Below are positions 23,835 through 31,844 of a stretch of DNA of 64,000 nt, in pieces. The notes under the pieces were generated by a model. The model did not search any database. It had not been told where the DNA came from and was given only the letters and a program-made list of their open reading frames with translations. How positions within the stretch are numbered: the stretch's first letter is position 1; each line of letters starts with the position of its first letter. The position numbers were made by a program, and so were the translations under genes. Source of the stretch: Streptomyces sp. 378 (GTDB taxonomy: Bacteria > Actinomycetota > Actinomycetes > Streptomycetales > Streptomycetaceae); the NCBI RefSeq assembly GCF_030124145.1, contig NZ_JASKMS010000013.1:124001-188000 (forward strand), given 5' to 3'.

Positions 23835-24635
23835 TCAGTAGCGCTGGTTGAGATATCCGAGCAGCTCGTCGTGCAACAGGCCGTTCGACGCGGCAGCGTT
23901 GCCGCTGTGCGGGCCCGGGCGCGCGTCGAGTCCGGTGAAGGTGCCACCGGCCTCGGTGACGACGATCGCGGTGGCGGCCATGTCCCACAGGGACAACTCC
24001 GGCTCGGCGCACATGTCGACGGCGCCTTCCGCGACCATCATGTACGGCCAGAAGTCGCCGTACGCCCGCGTGCGCCACACCTCGCGGGTGAGGTCAAGGA
24101 AGCCGTCCAGGCGGCCCTGCTCCTCCCAGCCGCTGAGCGAGGAGTACGCGAAGGAGGCGTCGGAGAGCTTGGAGACGCGGGAGACCTGCAGCCGGGAGGC
24201 CTTGGTGAGGCTGCGGCCGGAGAACGCGCCGTGTCCCTTGGCGGCCCACCAGCGGCGACCCAGGGCGGGGGCGGAGACGACGCCGACCACGGGCTGGAAG
24301 CCGCCCTCGCCGGCCTCCATGAGGGAGATGAGCGTGGCCCAGACGGGGACACCCCGCACGTAGTTCTTGGTGCCGTCGATCGGGTCGATCACCCAGCGGC
24401 GGGGGCCGGTGCCCTCCACGCCGTACTCCTCGCCGAGGATCGCGTCCCGGGGGCGGGCGCGCTGGAGCTGGCCGCGGATGAGTTCCTCCGCGGCCTTGTC
24501 CGCCTCGCTCACCGGGGTCATGTCCGGTTTGGTCTCGACCTTGAGGTCGAGGGCCTTGAACCGGTCCGTCGTCGCGGCGTCGGCGGCGTCGGCGAGGACG
24601 TGGGCGAGACGCAGATCGTCGAGGTAGTCGGGCAT
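23835..24635 (-). CDS. hisN: Inositol-monophosphatase-family histidinol-phosphate phosphatase
   Basis: A 266-residue protein of the inositol monophosphatase fold. Metal-site motifs are visible: LGEEYG (residues about 70), DPIDGTKNY (about 87-95) and the C-terminal LSLWDMAA. The orthologous S. coelicolor gene at this position (SCO5208, from memory) was shown to encode the histidinol-phosphate phosphatase completing histidine biosynthesis, so I use hisN. By sequence alone an inositol-1-phosphatase or sulfite-related phosphatase cannot be excluded. It is monocistronic, and decayed DNA lies upstream. Confidence 0.85.
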   Translation of the reverse strand: MPDYLDDLRLAHVLADAADAATTDRFKALDLKVETKPDMTPVSEADKAAEELIRGQLQRARPRDAILGEEYGVEGTGPRRWVIDPIDGTKNYVRGVPVWATLISLMEAGEGGFQPVVGVVSAPALGRRWWAAKGHGAFSGRSLTKASRLQVSRVSKLSDASFAYSSLSGWEEQGRLDGFLDLTREVWRTRAYGDFWPYMMVAEGAVDMCAEPELSLWDMAATAIVVTEAGGTFTGLDARPGPHSGNAAASNGLLHDELLGYLNQRY

Positions 24636-24778
24636 GCAACGAACCTATCTGCCGAGGTGGGGGTGGGGCTACAGGGGGTTTGTGAGGGTGGGGGCGGGGG
24701 CCCGGCGCCCAGGGCGCGCGAGGGTCGGTGATCCGGGCTCGGGTCGGCGGTGCCGCCGGCACCCTCTCGGGCCTGGGC

Positions 24779-25634
24779 GTGACCGACCCGGCCGTCGCGC
24801 GGAACGGGCTGCGGAGGTCCGAGAGCGACAAGACCGTCCTGGACGGAGTCGACCGAGCCGTCCCGGAAGGGACGATCTTCTCGCTGCTCGGCCCGCTCTT
24901 CGTCTACGTTTTCGGCGACACCATGAGTGCCGCATCGGCGGCGGTCGGACCGCGCCGCCTCCATCGCCTTCGTCGTCCCGGGACTGCTGCTGACGAATAT
25001 CGGCAGCACCACCACCGGCACCGCGGTCCCCGTCTCCAACGACCTGACCGAGGGCGTCATCGCCCGCTTCCGCGCCATGGCCGTCCACCGCGGGTCGGTG
25101 CTCATCGGGCACGTCGTCGGCAGCCTGCTGCGGGCGGTCCCTGCGGCACCCTGTGACGGCTGGGGCCGCCGCTCGCCGACGTGGTGCTGGTCGGATCGTC
25201 GGTATGGCCATCGGATCGCCCTCCACCGATGCCACCGTCCTGGAGTGGGCCGCGGCCGTCGGACTGCTCGTGCTCTTCGTCACGGCGCCCACCTGGATCG
25301 CCGTCGGCATGGGCCTGGTCAGCCCGAACGCCGAGGCGGCCGGTGACAACGCGCTGCCCCGATCCTGCAGCCTCTCCTGTCCGGCACCTTCGTCCCGCTC
25401 GACGCGATGCCGGGCTGGTTCCAGCCGATCGCCGAGTACCAGCCGTTCACCCCGGCCACCGAGCCCCTGCGCGGCCTGCTGCTCGGCACCGGTATCGGAC
25501 GCGACGCATGGCCGCCCTCGCCCGGTGCCCGGGGCTCGCGGTGCTCGGCCCTCGCCCGGTGCCCGGGGCTCGCGGTGCTCGGCTCCTTCGTGTCGACCTC
25601 GATGTGCGACGACGACCCCAAGGAGCCGCCGTGA
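24779..25634 (+). pseudogene. Decayed DrrA-DrrB type ABC transporter (ATPase start fused to permease, several frameshifts)
   Basis: A GTG at 24779 starts a typical drug-export ATPase N-terminus (DKTVLDGVDRAVPEGTIFSLLGP). It runs in frame, with Walker A to the end of the ATPase missing, straight into permease sequence (LFVYVFGDTMS). Permease homology then continues in other frames: VVPGLLLTNIGSTTTGTAV with GVIARFRAMAVHRGSVLIG (about 24955-25130), APTWIAVGMGLVSPNAEA (about 25285-25335), GTFVPLDAMPGWFQPIAEY (about 25385-25440), and GLAVLGSFVSTSMCDDDPKE ending at 25634. At least three frameshifts and one large internal deletion are needed, so it cannot make a transporter. The intact locus would have been a DrrAB-like efflux pump, probably controlled by the adjacent TetR protein. 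Beyond 25634 to 25798 I see no recognisable gene. Confidence 0.85.
25514..25581. repeat. Perfect 34-bp tandem duplication inside the pseudogene
   Basis: Unit 25514-25547 is repeated exactly at 25548-25581. It encodes permease C-terminal sequence (ALARCPGLAVLG) twice in different frames. Being 34 bp it shifts the frame, and it is one of the lesions of the transporter remnant. Confidence 0.92.
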
Positions 25635-25798
25635 CCCGCGTGGGCGGGCTCGCGCCGACGTTCCGCCCCGGGGTCGGCGTCCACCGCCGTCCCGCCGGAG
25701 TACGACCGCGCGTTCGCGGACTCGGGCGAGGCACGGCCCATGGGTCAACAGGCCGCGCGGCAAGGCCGAAACGCGCCCCCGCGCGCACTCGCGAACCC

Positions 25799-25813
25799 TT
25801 GACAGTGGTGTCA
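25799..25813 (+). promoter_or_regulatory. TetR-gene -35 element overlapped by an inverted repeat
   Basis: TTGACA (25799-25804) is a consensus -35. The perfect inverted repeat TGACA-GTGG-TGTCA (25800-25813) overlaps it. Autorepression by the TetR protein encoded 50 bases downstream is the obvious inference. Confidence 0.6.
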
Positions 25814-25859
25814 CACGCGTCAAATCTGGGCGCAGAGCCGCTCGCCCCAAGGGGAGGCG

Positions 25860-26468
25860 ATGATGCCTGCAGCGCGGGAATCACTACTGGACGCCGCCTA
25901 CACGGCGCTGGCGCGCCGGCCGTGGTCCGCCGTACGGATGGTCGACGTGGCCGCGGCGGCAGGAGTGTCCCGGCAGACGCTCTACAACGAGTTCGGCAGT
26001 AAGGACGGCCTCGCCCGGGCGCTCGTGCGACGAGAGGCCGACGGATATCTCGCCGGGGTGGACCGCGCTCTCGCCGGGTACGGCGATCCCCGCGACCGGC
26101 TCACCGCCACCGCCGAGTGGACCACCTCCGCGGCCCGGGACAGCCTCCTCGTGCGCGCCATGCTCACCGGCTGCTGGAGTGAGCGGCTGCCCGCCCCCGC
26201 CCCGCTGTCCGTGCCGCCCACCTCGGCGGTACCGGCCCAGCGCCGTGCCGACGGGCCGCTGCCCTCACCCGGCGACTTCGTCGCCCTCGTGCGCGACCGG
26301 GCCGTCACCGTCCTGGCCGGGCACGGCACGCCCACGTCCGACACCGCCGAGCTGGCCCGCACCTGCGAACTCGCCGTCAGACTGGCCCTGTCCTGTGTGG
26401 CGGCGCCACCGGGCGAGGGCGGTGTGGCCGACCTCGTCCGCGGCGCCCTTCAGCGGCAGCCGGGCTGA
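25860..26468 (+). CDS. TetR-family transcriptional regulator
   Basis: A 202-residue TetR protein. Its N-terminal helix-turn-helix is VRMVDVAAAAGVSRQTLYNEFGSKDGLARAL (residues about 22-52, read in pieces). The C-terminal ligand domain is unremarkable. GGGGAGG precedes the start; ATGs at 25860 and 25863 are both possible. It follows the DrrAB-type remnant on the same strand and converges on sugE, so its original target may be gone. The inverted repeat over its promoter suggests autoregulation. Confidence 0.92.
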   Translation: MMPAARESLLDAAYTALARRPWSAVRMVDVAAAAGVSRQTLYNEFGSKDGLARALVRREADGYLAGVDRALAGYGDPRDRLTATAEWTTSAARDSLLVRAMLTGCWSERLPAPAPLSVPPTSAVPAQRRADGPLPSPGDFVALVRDRAVTVLAGHGTPTSDTAELARTCELAVRLALSCVAAPPGEGGVADLVRGALQRQPG

Positions 26469-26475
26469 CAGGGGG

Positions 26476-26799
26476 TCAGTGCGCCGACCCCGACAACTGG
26501 AGCCCGATCACGCCGATGATGACGAGACTGATCGACACGAGCTTCAGCGTCGACACCACGTCGCCGAGGAAGACCATGCCGTAGATCGCCGTCCCCGCCG
26601 CCCCGATGCCGGTCCACACCGCGTACGCGGGGCCCACGTCGAGTTTTTTCAGCGCGAGGGTCAGCAGTCCGAAGCTGCCGAGCGCGAAGGCGCAGAACGC
26701 GATCGTGGGCCAGAGCCGGGTGAAGCCGTGCGAGAGCTTCAGACATACGGCGAAGCCGGTCTCGAGCAATCCGGCCACGATGACCAGCAGCCACGCCAT
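26476..26799 (-). CDS. SMR-family SugE/Gdx-type small transporter
   Basis: A 107-residue four-helix small multidrug resistance protein. The essential membrane Glu is in AGLLETGFAV (residue 13). The segments KLSHGFTRLWP and VGPAYAVWTGIGA match the SugE/Gdx branch more than EmrE/QacE. Gdx proteins export guanidinium in exchange for protons, often under guanidine riboswitches; I could not make the upstream sequence fit one. It converges with the TetR gene, with stops seven bases apart. Confidence 0.9.
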   Translation of the reverse strand: MAWLLVIVAGLLETGFAVCLKLSHGFTRLWPTIAFCAFALGSFGLLTLALKKLDVGPAYAVWTGIGAAGTAIYGMVFLGDVVSTLKLVSISLVIIGVIGLQLSGSAH

Positions 26800-26954
26800 G
26801 AGTCGTCCTCCCGTATCCCACGATCAGTGACCGCTCCGTCGGCTTCACCGCGTACACGGCGATCCGACGCTCGTCCGGCTTCGGCCCGGCCCGCATCCGG
26901 CTTGGGTGCGATTATGCACTTACCGTCTCCACGCCAGGACAAACAACGCGGAGG

Positions 26955-27965
26955 TCAGTCGCCTTCCGTCCGCTCCCGCGTGGCCAGCAGCCGCCGCAGC
27001 GAGTACAGGCGCGCCGGATCCGCGTGCCCCGCGGCCACCCACGCGTCCAGCGCGCAGTCCCGCTCGTCGTGGCTGCACGCGCGCGGGCAGCCCTCGGTGC
27101 CCGGCTCCAGATCGGGGAAGGCGTGGATCACCTGGGACGGGTCCACGTGGTGCAGTCCGAAGGACCGCAGGCCCGGGGTGTCGATCACCCAGCCGTCTTC
27201 GCCCGACAGCGGCAGCGCCAGTGCCGAGGTGGTGGTGTGCCGGCCCCGGCCCGTCACCGCGTTCACGTGTCCCGTCGTACGTCGTCGTTCCTCCGGGACG
27301 AGTGCGTTGACCAGGGTCGTCTTGCCGACACCGGAGTGACCGACGAACGCCGTGATCTGGCCGTCGAGTTGCTCGCGCACACGGGCGACAGCGCTGCCGT
27401 TCTGCAGTTCCTCGCGGCTGGTGACGACGTGCGGGATGTCGAGGTGGCCGTACAGCTCCAGGAGCTTGTCGGGCGGGGCGAGGTCCGACTTGGTCAGGAC
27501 CAGCAGCGGGTCCAGGCCGCCGGCGTAGGCCGCGACCAGGCAGCGGTCGATCAGCCGGGGGCGCGGCTCCGGGTCGGCCAGGGCGGTGACGATCGCCAGC
27601 TGGTCGGCGTTGGCGACGATCACGCGCTCGTACGGATCGTCGTCGTCCGCGGTGCGGCGCAGGACCGAGGTCCGCTCCGCGATGCGCACGATCCGCGCGA
27701 GCGTGTCCTTCTTGCCCGACATGTCGCCCACGAGAGCCACCCGGTCGCCGACCACGGCCGCCTTGCGGCCCAGCTCGCGGGCCTTCATCGCCATGACCAC
27801 GCGGTCCTCGACGAGGCAGGTCAGGCGGCCCCGGTCGACGGTGAGGACGAGGCCCTCGGCGGCGTCCTCGTGCTTGGGGCGGAGGTTCGTCCGGGGCCGG
27901 GTGTTGCGGCGGCCGGGACGGGTGCGGATGTCGTCCTCGTCGGTGTGCTTGCCATAGCGGCGCAT
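26955..27965 (-). CDS. rsgA: Ribosome small-subunit-dependent GTPase RsgA (YjeQ/EngC)
   Basis: A 336-residue circularly permuted GTPase. It has an N-terminal OB-fold region, then G4 (LTKSD) ahead of G1 (GHSGVGKTT), G3 (IDTPGLRSFG), and a C-terminal zinc-binding CPRACSHDERDC motif. This order is unique to RsgA, which helps mature the 30S subunit and releases itself on GTP hydrolysis. The N-terminal 40 residues are very basic (KHTDEDDIRTRPGRRNTRPR), probably rRNA-contacting. It lies 17 bases downstream of aroA and is probably cotranscribed with it. Confidence 0.96.
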   Translation of the reverse strand: MRRYGKHTDEDDIRTRPGRRNTRPRTNLRPKHEDAAEGLVLTVDRGRLTCLVEDRVVMAMKARELGRKAAVVGDRVALVGDMSGKKDTLARIVRIAERTSVLRRTADDDDPYERVIVANADQLAIVTALADPEPRPRLIDRCLVAAYAGGLDPLLVLTKSDLAPPDKLLELYGHLDIPHVVTSREELQNGSAVARVREQLDGQITAFVGHSGVGKTTLVNALVPEERRRTTGHVNAVTGRGRHTTTSALALPLSGEDGWVIDTPGLRSFGLHHVDPSQVIHAFPDLEPGTEGCPRACSHDERDCALDAWVAAGHADPARLYSLRRLLATRERTEGD

Positions 27966-27982
27966 GACGTGATCCCTGCGTC

Positions 27983-29299
27983 CTACGCCCCGAGCATCCC
28001 GGTCCACAGGTCGGGGAAGCCGGGCAAGGTCTTGGCCGTCGTCGCCACGTTCTCGATCTGCACGCCCTCGACCGCGAGGCCGATGATCGCGCCGGCCGTG
28101 GCCATGCGGTGATCGTCGTAGGTGTGGAAGATCCCGCCGTGCAGCCGGCGCGGGCGGATGTGCAGACCGTCGGCGGTCTCCGTGACGTCACCGCCGAGTT
28201 CGTTGATCTCCTTCGTCAGCGCGGCCAGCCGGTCCGTCTCGTGCAGCCGCAGATGGGCCACGCCGCGCAGGGTCGACGGGGAGTCCGCGAGGGCCGCGAC
28301 CGCGGCGATACCCGGCGTCAGCTCGCCGACCTCGCTCAGGTCGACGTCGATGCCGTGCACCGAGCCGGAGCCGGTGAACGCCAGACCGTAATCCGTCAGT
28401 TCGCAGGAGCCGCCCATCTCGGTGAAGATCTCGCGCAGCCGGTCACCGGGCTGCGTGGTGCGGGAGGGCCAGTCCGGGACGACGACCCTGCCGCCGGTCA
28501 CCAGCGCCGCCGCCAGGAACGGCTGGGCGTTCGACAGGTCAGGCTCGATGACCAGGTCGCGGCCGAGCAGAGCACCCGGCGAGACCCGCCAGACATTCGG
28601 TTCACCGCCCGACTCGGGCGTGTCCACCTGGGCGCCGACCGCGCGCAGCATGTCGACGGTCATGCGGATGTGCGGCATGGACGGCAGCGTGGCGCCGGTG
28701 TGGCGGACCTCGACGCCCTGATTGAAGCGCGGGCCGGACAGCAGCAGGGCGCTCACGAACTGTGAGGAGGAGGAGGCGTCGATGGCGACCATGCCGCCGT
28801 CCAGGGCGCCGCTGCCGTGCACGGTCATCGGCAGCGCGCCGCGGCCGTCGTCGTCGATGCGGGCGCCGAGCTGACGCAGCGCGTCGATGACGCCGTTCAG
28901 CGGACGCTCGTAGGAACGGGGATCGCCGTCGAACCGGACGGAGCCGTCGGCCAACGCGGCGACCGGCGGCAGGAACCGCATCACCGTGCCGGCGTTGCCG
29001 ACGTCGACCTGGGCCGGGCCGCGCAGGCCCGTGGGGAGCACCCGCCAGGCCTCGCCGGTGCCGTCGGGGCCCACGCCTTCCTCGATCTCGATGCCCATCG
29101 CACGCAGCGCCCCGGCCATCAGCAGGGTGTCGCGGGAGCGCAGGGGCCGGCGCAGCCAGCCGGGCTCGGAGGCCAGCGAGGCGAGGACCAGGGCGCGGTT
29201 GGTGACGGACTTGGACCCGGGCACGTGGACCGTCGCGTCGACGGCTCCGCTCGCGTGCGGGGCGGGCCAGAGGGCGGTGTCTGCGGTGTTCGGGGCCAT
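27983..29299 (-). CDS. aroA: 3-phosphoshikimate 1-carboxyvinyltransferase (EPSP synthase)
   Basis: A 438-residue EPSP synthase, the sixth step of the shikimate pathway (phosphoenolpyruvate plus shikimate-3-phosphate to EPSP). Signature segments are PGSKSVTNRALVLASLA at residues about 28-44, GNAGTVMRFLPPVAAL (about 102) and, near the C-terminus, LRVHETDRL-like LRLHETDRLAAL with DDHRMATAGAIIGL. The GNAGT motif retains the Gly/Ala pattern typical of class I-like enzymes. The ATG at 29299 is preceded by an AT-rich patch (29300-29318) that may be the promoter. rsgA follows. Confidence 0.96.
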   Translation of the reverse strand: MAPNTADTALWPAPHASGAVDATVHVPGSKSVTNRALVLASLASEPGWLRRPLRSRDTLLMAGALRAMGIEIEEGVGPDGTGEAWRVLPTGLRGPAQVDVGNAGTVMRFLPPVAALADGSVRFDGDPRSYERPLNGVIDALRQLGARIDDDGRGALPMTVHGSGALDGGMVAIDASSSSQFVSALLLSGPRFNQGVEVRHTGATLPSMPHIRMTVDMLRAVGAQVDTPESGGEPNVWRVSPGALLGRDLVIEPDLSNAQPFLAAALVTGGRVVVPDWPSRTTQPGDRLREIFTEMGGSCELTDYGLAFTGSGSVHGIDVDLSEVGELTPGIAAVAALADSPSTLRGVAHLRLHETDRLAALTKEINELGGDVTETADGLHIRPRRLHGGIFHTYDDHRMATAGAIIGLAVEGVQIENVATTAKTLPGFPDLWTGMLGA

Positions 29300-29409
29300 G
29301 CCTTTACTTTATAAGCAGGCCGTGCTCCGAGTGCGGCGCCGTCGGGGCCGGTGGCGCCCGGCGCGCGCAGCCGCGCACGGGGGCGGCCCCGCACCCCTCG
29401 GGCCGGCTG

Positions 29410-30132
29410 TCACAGGCCCAGGAGCCAGCGCCCGCCACCGAGCAGCGAGCACAGCGACACCGCGTGGAACAGGAAGAACCACAGCGCCGCCGGTACGTGC
29501 GTCAACCGCGACAACTGGTCCGCGTCCGAGTCGCCGGCCCCGCCCCGGGCCCGCTTCGCCTGGAGTTCGAAGGCCGGGCGGACCCCGCCGAGCAGTAGGA
29601 ACCACACCACCGCGTACGCGAACGCCGCCTGCACCTGCGGGCCGGCCAGCCAGGACACCACCACGAACAGGCCACCGGTGACGAGCATGGTCAGTGCGCC
29701 GTAGGCGTTGCGGATCATCACCAGCATGGCGAGCAGCAGGGCCGTGGCCAGCCACAGCAGGAGCGTGATGCGGCCGGAGCCGAGCAGGGCGGCACCGCCG
29801 AGGCCCAGCAGGGGCGGGGCGGTGTAGCCGGCGGCGGCGGTGAGGATCATGCCGATGCCGTGCGGCTTGCCGCGGCTGACGGTCAGGCCGCTGGTGTCCG
29901 AGTGCAGCCGTATGCCGGTGAGGGTGCGGCCGGTGAGCAGGGCCACGAGCCCGTGGCCGCCCTCGTGGGCGATGGTGATGGCGTTGCGGGAGAGGCGCCA
30001 CAGGCCGTGCGGGAGGACCACGGCGAGCGCGGCGCCCAGGGTCGCGATCACCACCCACAGGTCGGGGTCGGGCTGCGTGCCGGACACCTCGTCCCAGAGG
30101 GAGGCGAGCGAGGCGATTGCGGTGCTGTCCAT
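29410..30132 (-). CDS. M50-type membrane metallopeptidase-like protein
   Basis: A 240-residue integral membrane protein with about six helices. The zinc motif HEGGHG (HExxH type) is within ITIAHEGGHGLVALLTG near residue 57, inside or next to a membrane segment, as in site-2-protease-like M50 proteins. No PDZ domain is present, and the second DG-type ligand motif is not obvious. It is conserved in actinobacteria next to aroA/SRAP genes as I recall. A substrate is unknown. It is divergent from the SRAP gene. Confidence 0.85.
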   Translation of the reverse strand: MDSTAIASLASLWDEVSGTQPDPDLWVVIATLGAALAVVLPHGLWRLSRNAITIAHEGGHGLVALLTGRTLTGIRLHSDTSGLTVSRGKPHGIGMILTAAAGYTAPPLLGLGGAALLGSGRITLLLWLATALLLAMLVMIRNAYGALTMLVTGGLFVVVSWLAGPQVQAAFAYAVVWFLLLGGVRPAFELQAKRARGGAGDSDADQLSRLTHVPAALWFFLFHAVSLCSLLGGGRWLLGL

Positions 30133-30235
30133 GGGTGGCGTCGGCTCCCTGTGGTCGATCCGATGGGTGTGGCGCGCAGCGCCCACGTTGAGAGGTGGTG
30201 GCCGGGCGGCGGGTGGGCCTGGCAGTGTGGCACGT

Positions 30236-31051
30236 ATGTGCGGACGGTATTCAGCGAGTCGTAGGCCAGAGGATCTCGCAGGAATCTTTGAGGTCGAGAA
30301 GTGGGAGCCCGAGGAGACCCTCGAGCCGGACTACAACGTGGCGCCCACCAAAGAGGTCTACGCCGTCCTCGACCGCCCCCTGAAAGACGCGGACGACACG
30401 CGGCCGGTTCGGCAACTGCGCACACTGAAGTGGGGGCTCGTCCCGTCCTGGTCGAAGACCCCCGAGGGCGGCGCCCGGATGATCAACGCCCGCGCGGAGA
30501 CCGTCCACGAGAAGCCGTCCTACCGTCGGGCCTTCACCTCCCGGCGCTGCATCCTGCCCGCCGACGGCTACTACGAGTGGGTCACCGGCAGCCAGGAGCG
30601 CGAGCTGGAGGTCGAGGGCAAGAAGAAGCGACCCCGCAAGCAGCCGTACTTCGTGACACCGGCGGACGGGTCGGTCTTCGCCATGGCCGGGCTGTACGAG
30701 TTCTGGCGGGACAGGACGCTGCCGGACGACCACCCGCGGGCCTGGTGGGTGACGTGCTCGGTCATCACCACGGAGGCCGAGCAGAGCCCGCTCGCGGTGT
30801 CCCCGGCCGACGGGCCGCGGGCGCTGGCCGACATCCACCCGCGGATGCCGCTGATGCTGACGCCCGATCGTTGGGACGCCTGGCTGGACCCGTCCCGCAC
30901 GGACGCCGACGAGCTGCGCGAACTGCTCGCCCCGCCGCCCGCCGGGCTGATGCGCGCCTACCCGGTCGCCACGGCCGTCAGCAACGTCCGCAACAACGGG
31001 CCGGAGCTGCTGAAGGAGCTGGAAGGACCGGAAGAGGGCACACTCTTCTGA
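30236..31051 (+). CDS. SRAP-domain protein (YedK/HMCES type)
   Basis: A 271-residue SOS response-associated peptidase family protein. The catalytic Cys2 is present (MCGRYS). Conserved N-x-R-x-E (INARAET, residues about 82-88) and the late His (IHPRMPLML) complete the active site. Such proteins form a thiazolidine crosslink to abasic sites in single-stranded DNA through Cys2 and so protect them. Start choice is fixed by the need for Cys at position 2. A basic insert (GKKKRPRKQPY) near residue 128 is moderately long. It is followed closely by the hydrolase gene. Confidence 0.94.
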   Translation: MCGRYSASRRPEDLAGIFEVEKWEPEETLEPDYNVAPTKEVYAVLDRPLKDADDTRPVRQLRTLKWGLVPSWSKTPEGGARMINARAETVHEKPSYRRAFTSRRCILPADGYYEWVTGSQERELEVEGKKKRPRKQPYFVTPADGSVFAMAGLYEFWRDRTLPDDHPRAWWVTCSVITTEAEQSPLAVSPADGPRALADIHPRMPLMLTPDRWDAWLDPSRTDADELRELLAPPPAGLMRAYPVATAVSNVRNNGPELLKELEGPEEGTLF

Positions 31052-31078
31052 CATGACGAATGTGACGAACATGACGAC

Positions 31079-31753
31079 ATGGCGAACGTGACGAACATGG
31101 CGAAGGTGACGAAGGCGACCGGTGAGACCACCGGGACCGTCGAGACCGAGGCCGGAACCGCCCGCATCACATGGCACCCCGCGAGGAACGCCCGGCTGGT
31201 CCTCGCGGTCGGTCACGGCGCCGGGGGCGGCATCGAGGCCCGTGACCTGAAGGCCCTGGCCGAGGTCCTGCCCGCGCACGGGGTGACCGTGGCCCGGGTG
31301 GAGCAGCCCTGGCGGGTGGCGGGGAGGAAACTGGCACCCGCCCCCAGGACCCTGGACACCGGCTGGCGCGGCATCTGGCCCGCGCTGGCCGCTCCGGGGC
31401 TGCCGGTCGTCGCCGGCGGGCGCAGCGCGGGGGCCCGGGTCGCCTGCCGTACCGCCACCGAGCTGGGGGCCCACGCCGTGCTCGCGCTCAGCTTCCCGCT
31501 CCACCCGCCGGGCAAGCCGGAGAAGTCCCGCGCCGACGAATTGCTGGGCTCCGGGGTGCCCACCCTGGTCGTGCAGGGCGGCAACGACCCGTTCGGGAAG
31601 CCGGAGGAGTTTCCCGAAGGACGGTACGAACTCGTGGAGATCCCGTACGGAGATCACGGCTTCGCCGTGCCGAAGCGTGCGGAGATCACGCAGGACGCGG
31701 CCGTGGCCCTCATCACGGACGCGGTCGTGCAGTGGACCGGGTCACTCGGGTAA
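31079..31753 (+). CDS. Alpha/beta-hydrolase fold protein (dienelactone/TesA-like KANL family)
   Basis: A 224-residue protein with an alpha/beta hydrolase core. It has the oxyanion-type HGAGGG near residue 42, a nucleophile elbow variant GGRSAGARVA (Ser near 119), and a C-terminal YGDHGF supplying Asp/His. It resembles small cytosolic YcjY/COG3571-type hydrolases of unknown substrate. The first 20 codons include a repeated ATG-x-CGAA-x-GTGACGAA motif spanning 31053-31115 with several candidate starts and no clear ribosome site. The true start may be later than 31079. It ends eight bases before the sigR promoter. Confidence 0.85.
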   Translation: MANVTNMAKVTKATGETTGTVETEAGTARITWHPARNARLVLAVGHGAGGGIEARDLKALAEVLPAHGVTVARVEQPWRVAGRKLAPAPRTLDTGWRGIWPALAAPGLPVVAGGRSAGARVACRTATELGAHAVLALSFPLHPPGKPEKSRADELLGSGVPTLVVQGGNDPFGKPEEFPEGRYELVEIPYGDHGFAVPKRAEITQDAAVALITDAVVQWTGSLG

Positions 31754-31760
31754 AGCTTCG

Positions 31761-31786
31761 GGAATGCCGGGGCGGCGGTCACTGTT
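31761..31786 (+). promoter_or_regulatory. SigR-dependent promoter of sigR (p2-type)
   Basis: GGAAT (31761-31765), an exact 18-base spacer and GTT (31784-31786) match the established SigR consensus GGAAT-N18-GTT. The predicted start lies near 31793, upstream of ATG 31845. SigR can therefore amplify its own synthesis through a transcript that includes the long-form start. Confidence 0.92.
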
Positions 31787-31844
31787 GTGCGGGACGTACG
31801 TGCTGGAGACCAGCACCGACGTCGTAGGAGAGGAAGTCCGCCGC

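Noticed and set aside
26800..26950. A guanidine riboswitch before the SugE/Gdx gene
   Set aside because: On the minus strand a CCGGACGAG start resembles the guanidine-III class, but the required second CCGG arm and the pseudoknot order are missing, and no paired ACGR loops of class II are convincing. An Rfam scan (ykkC classes) would settle it.
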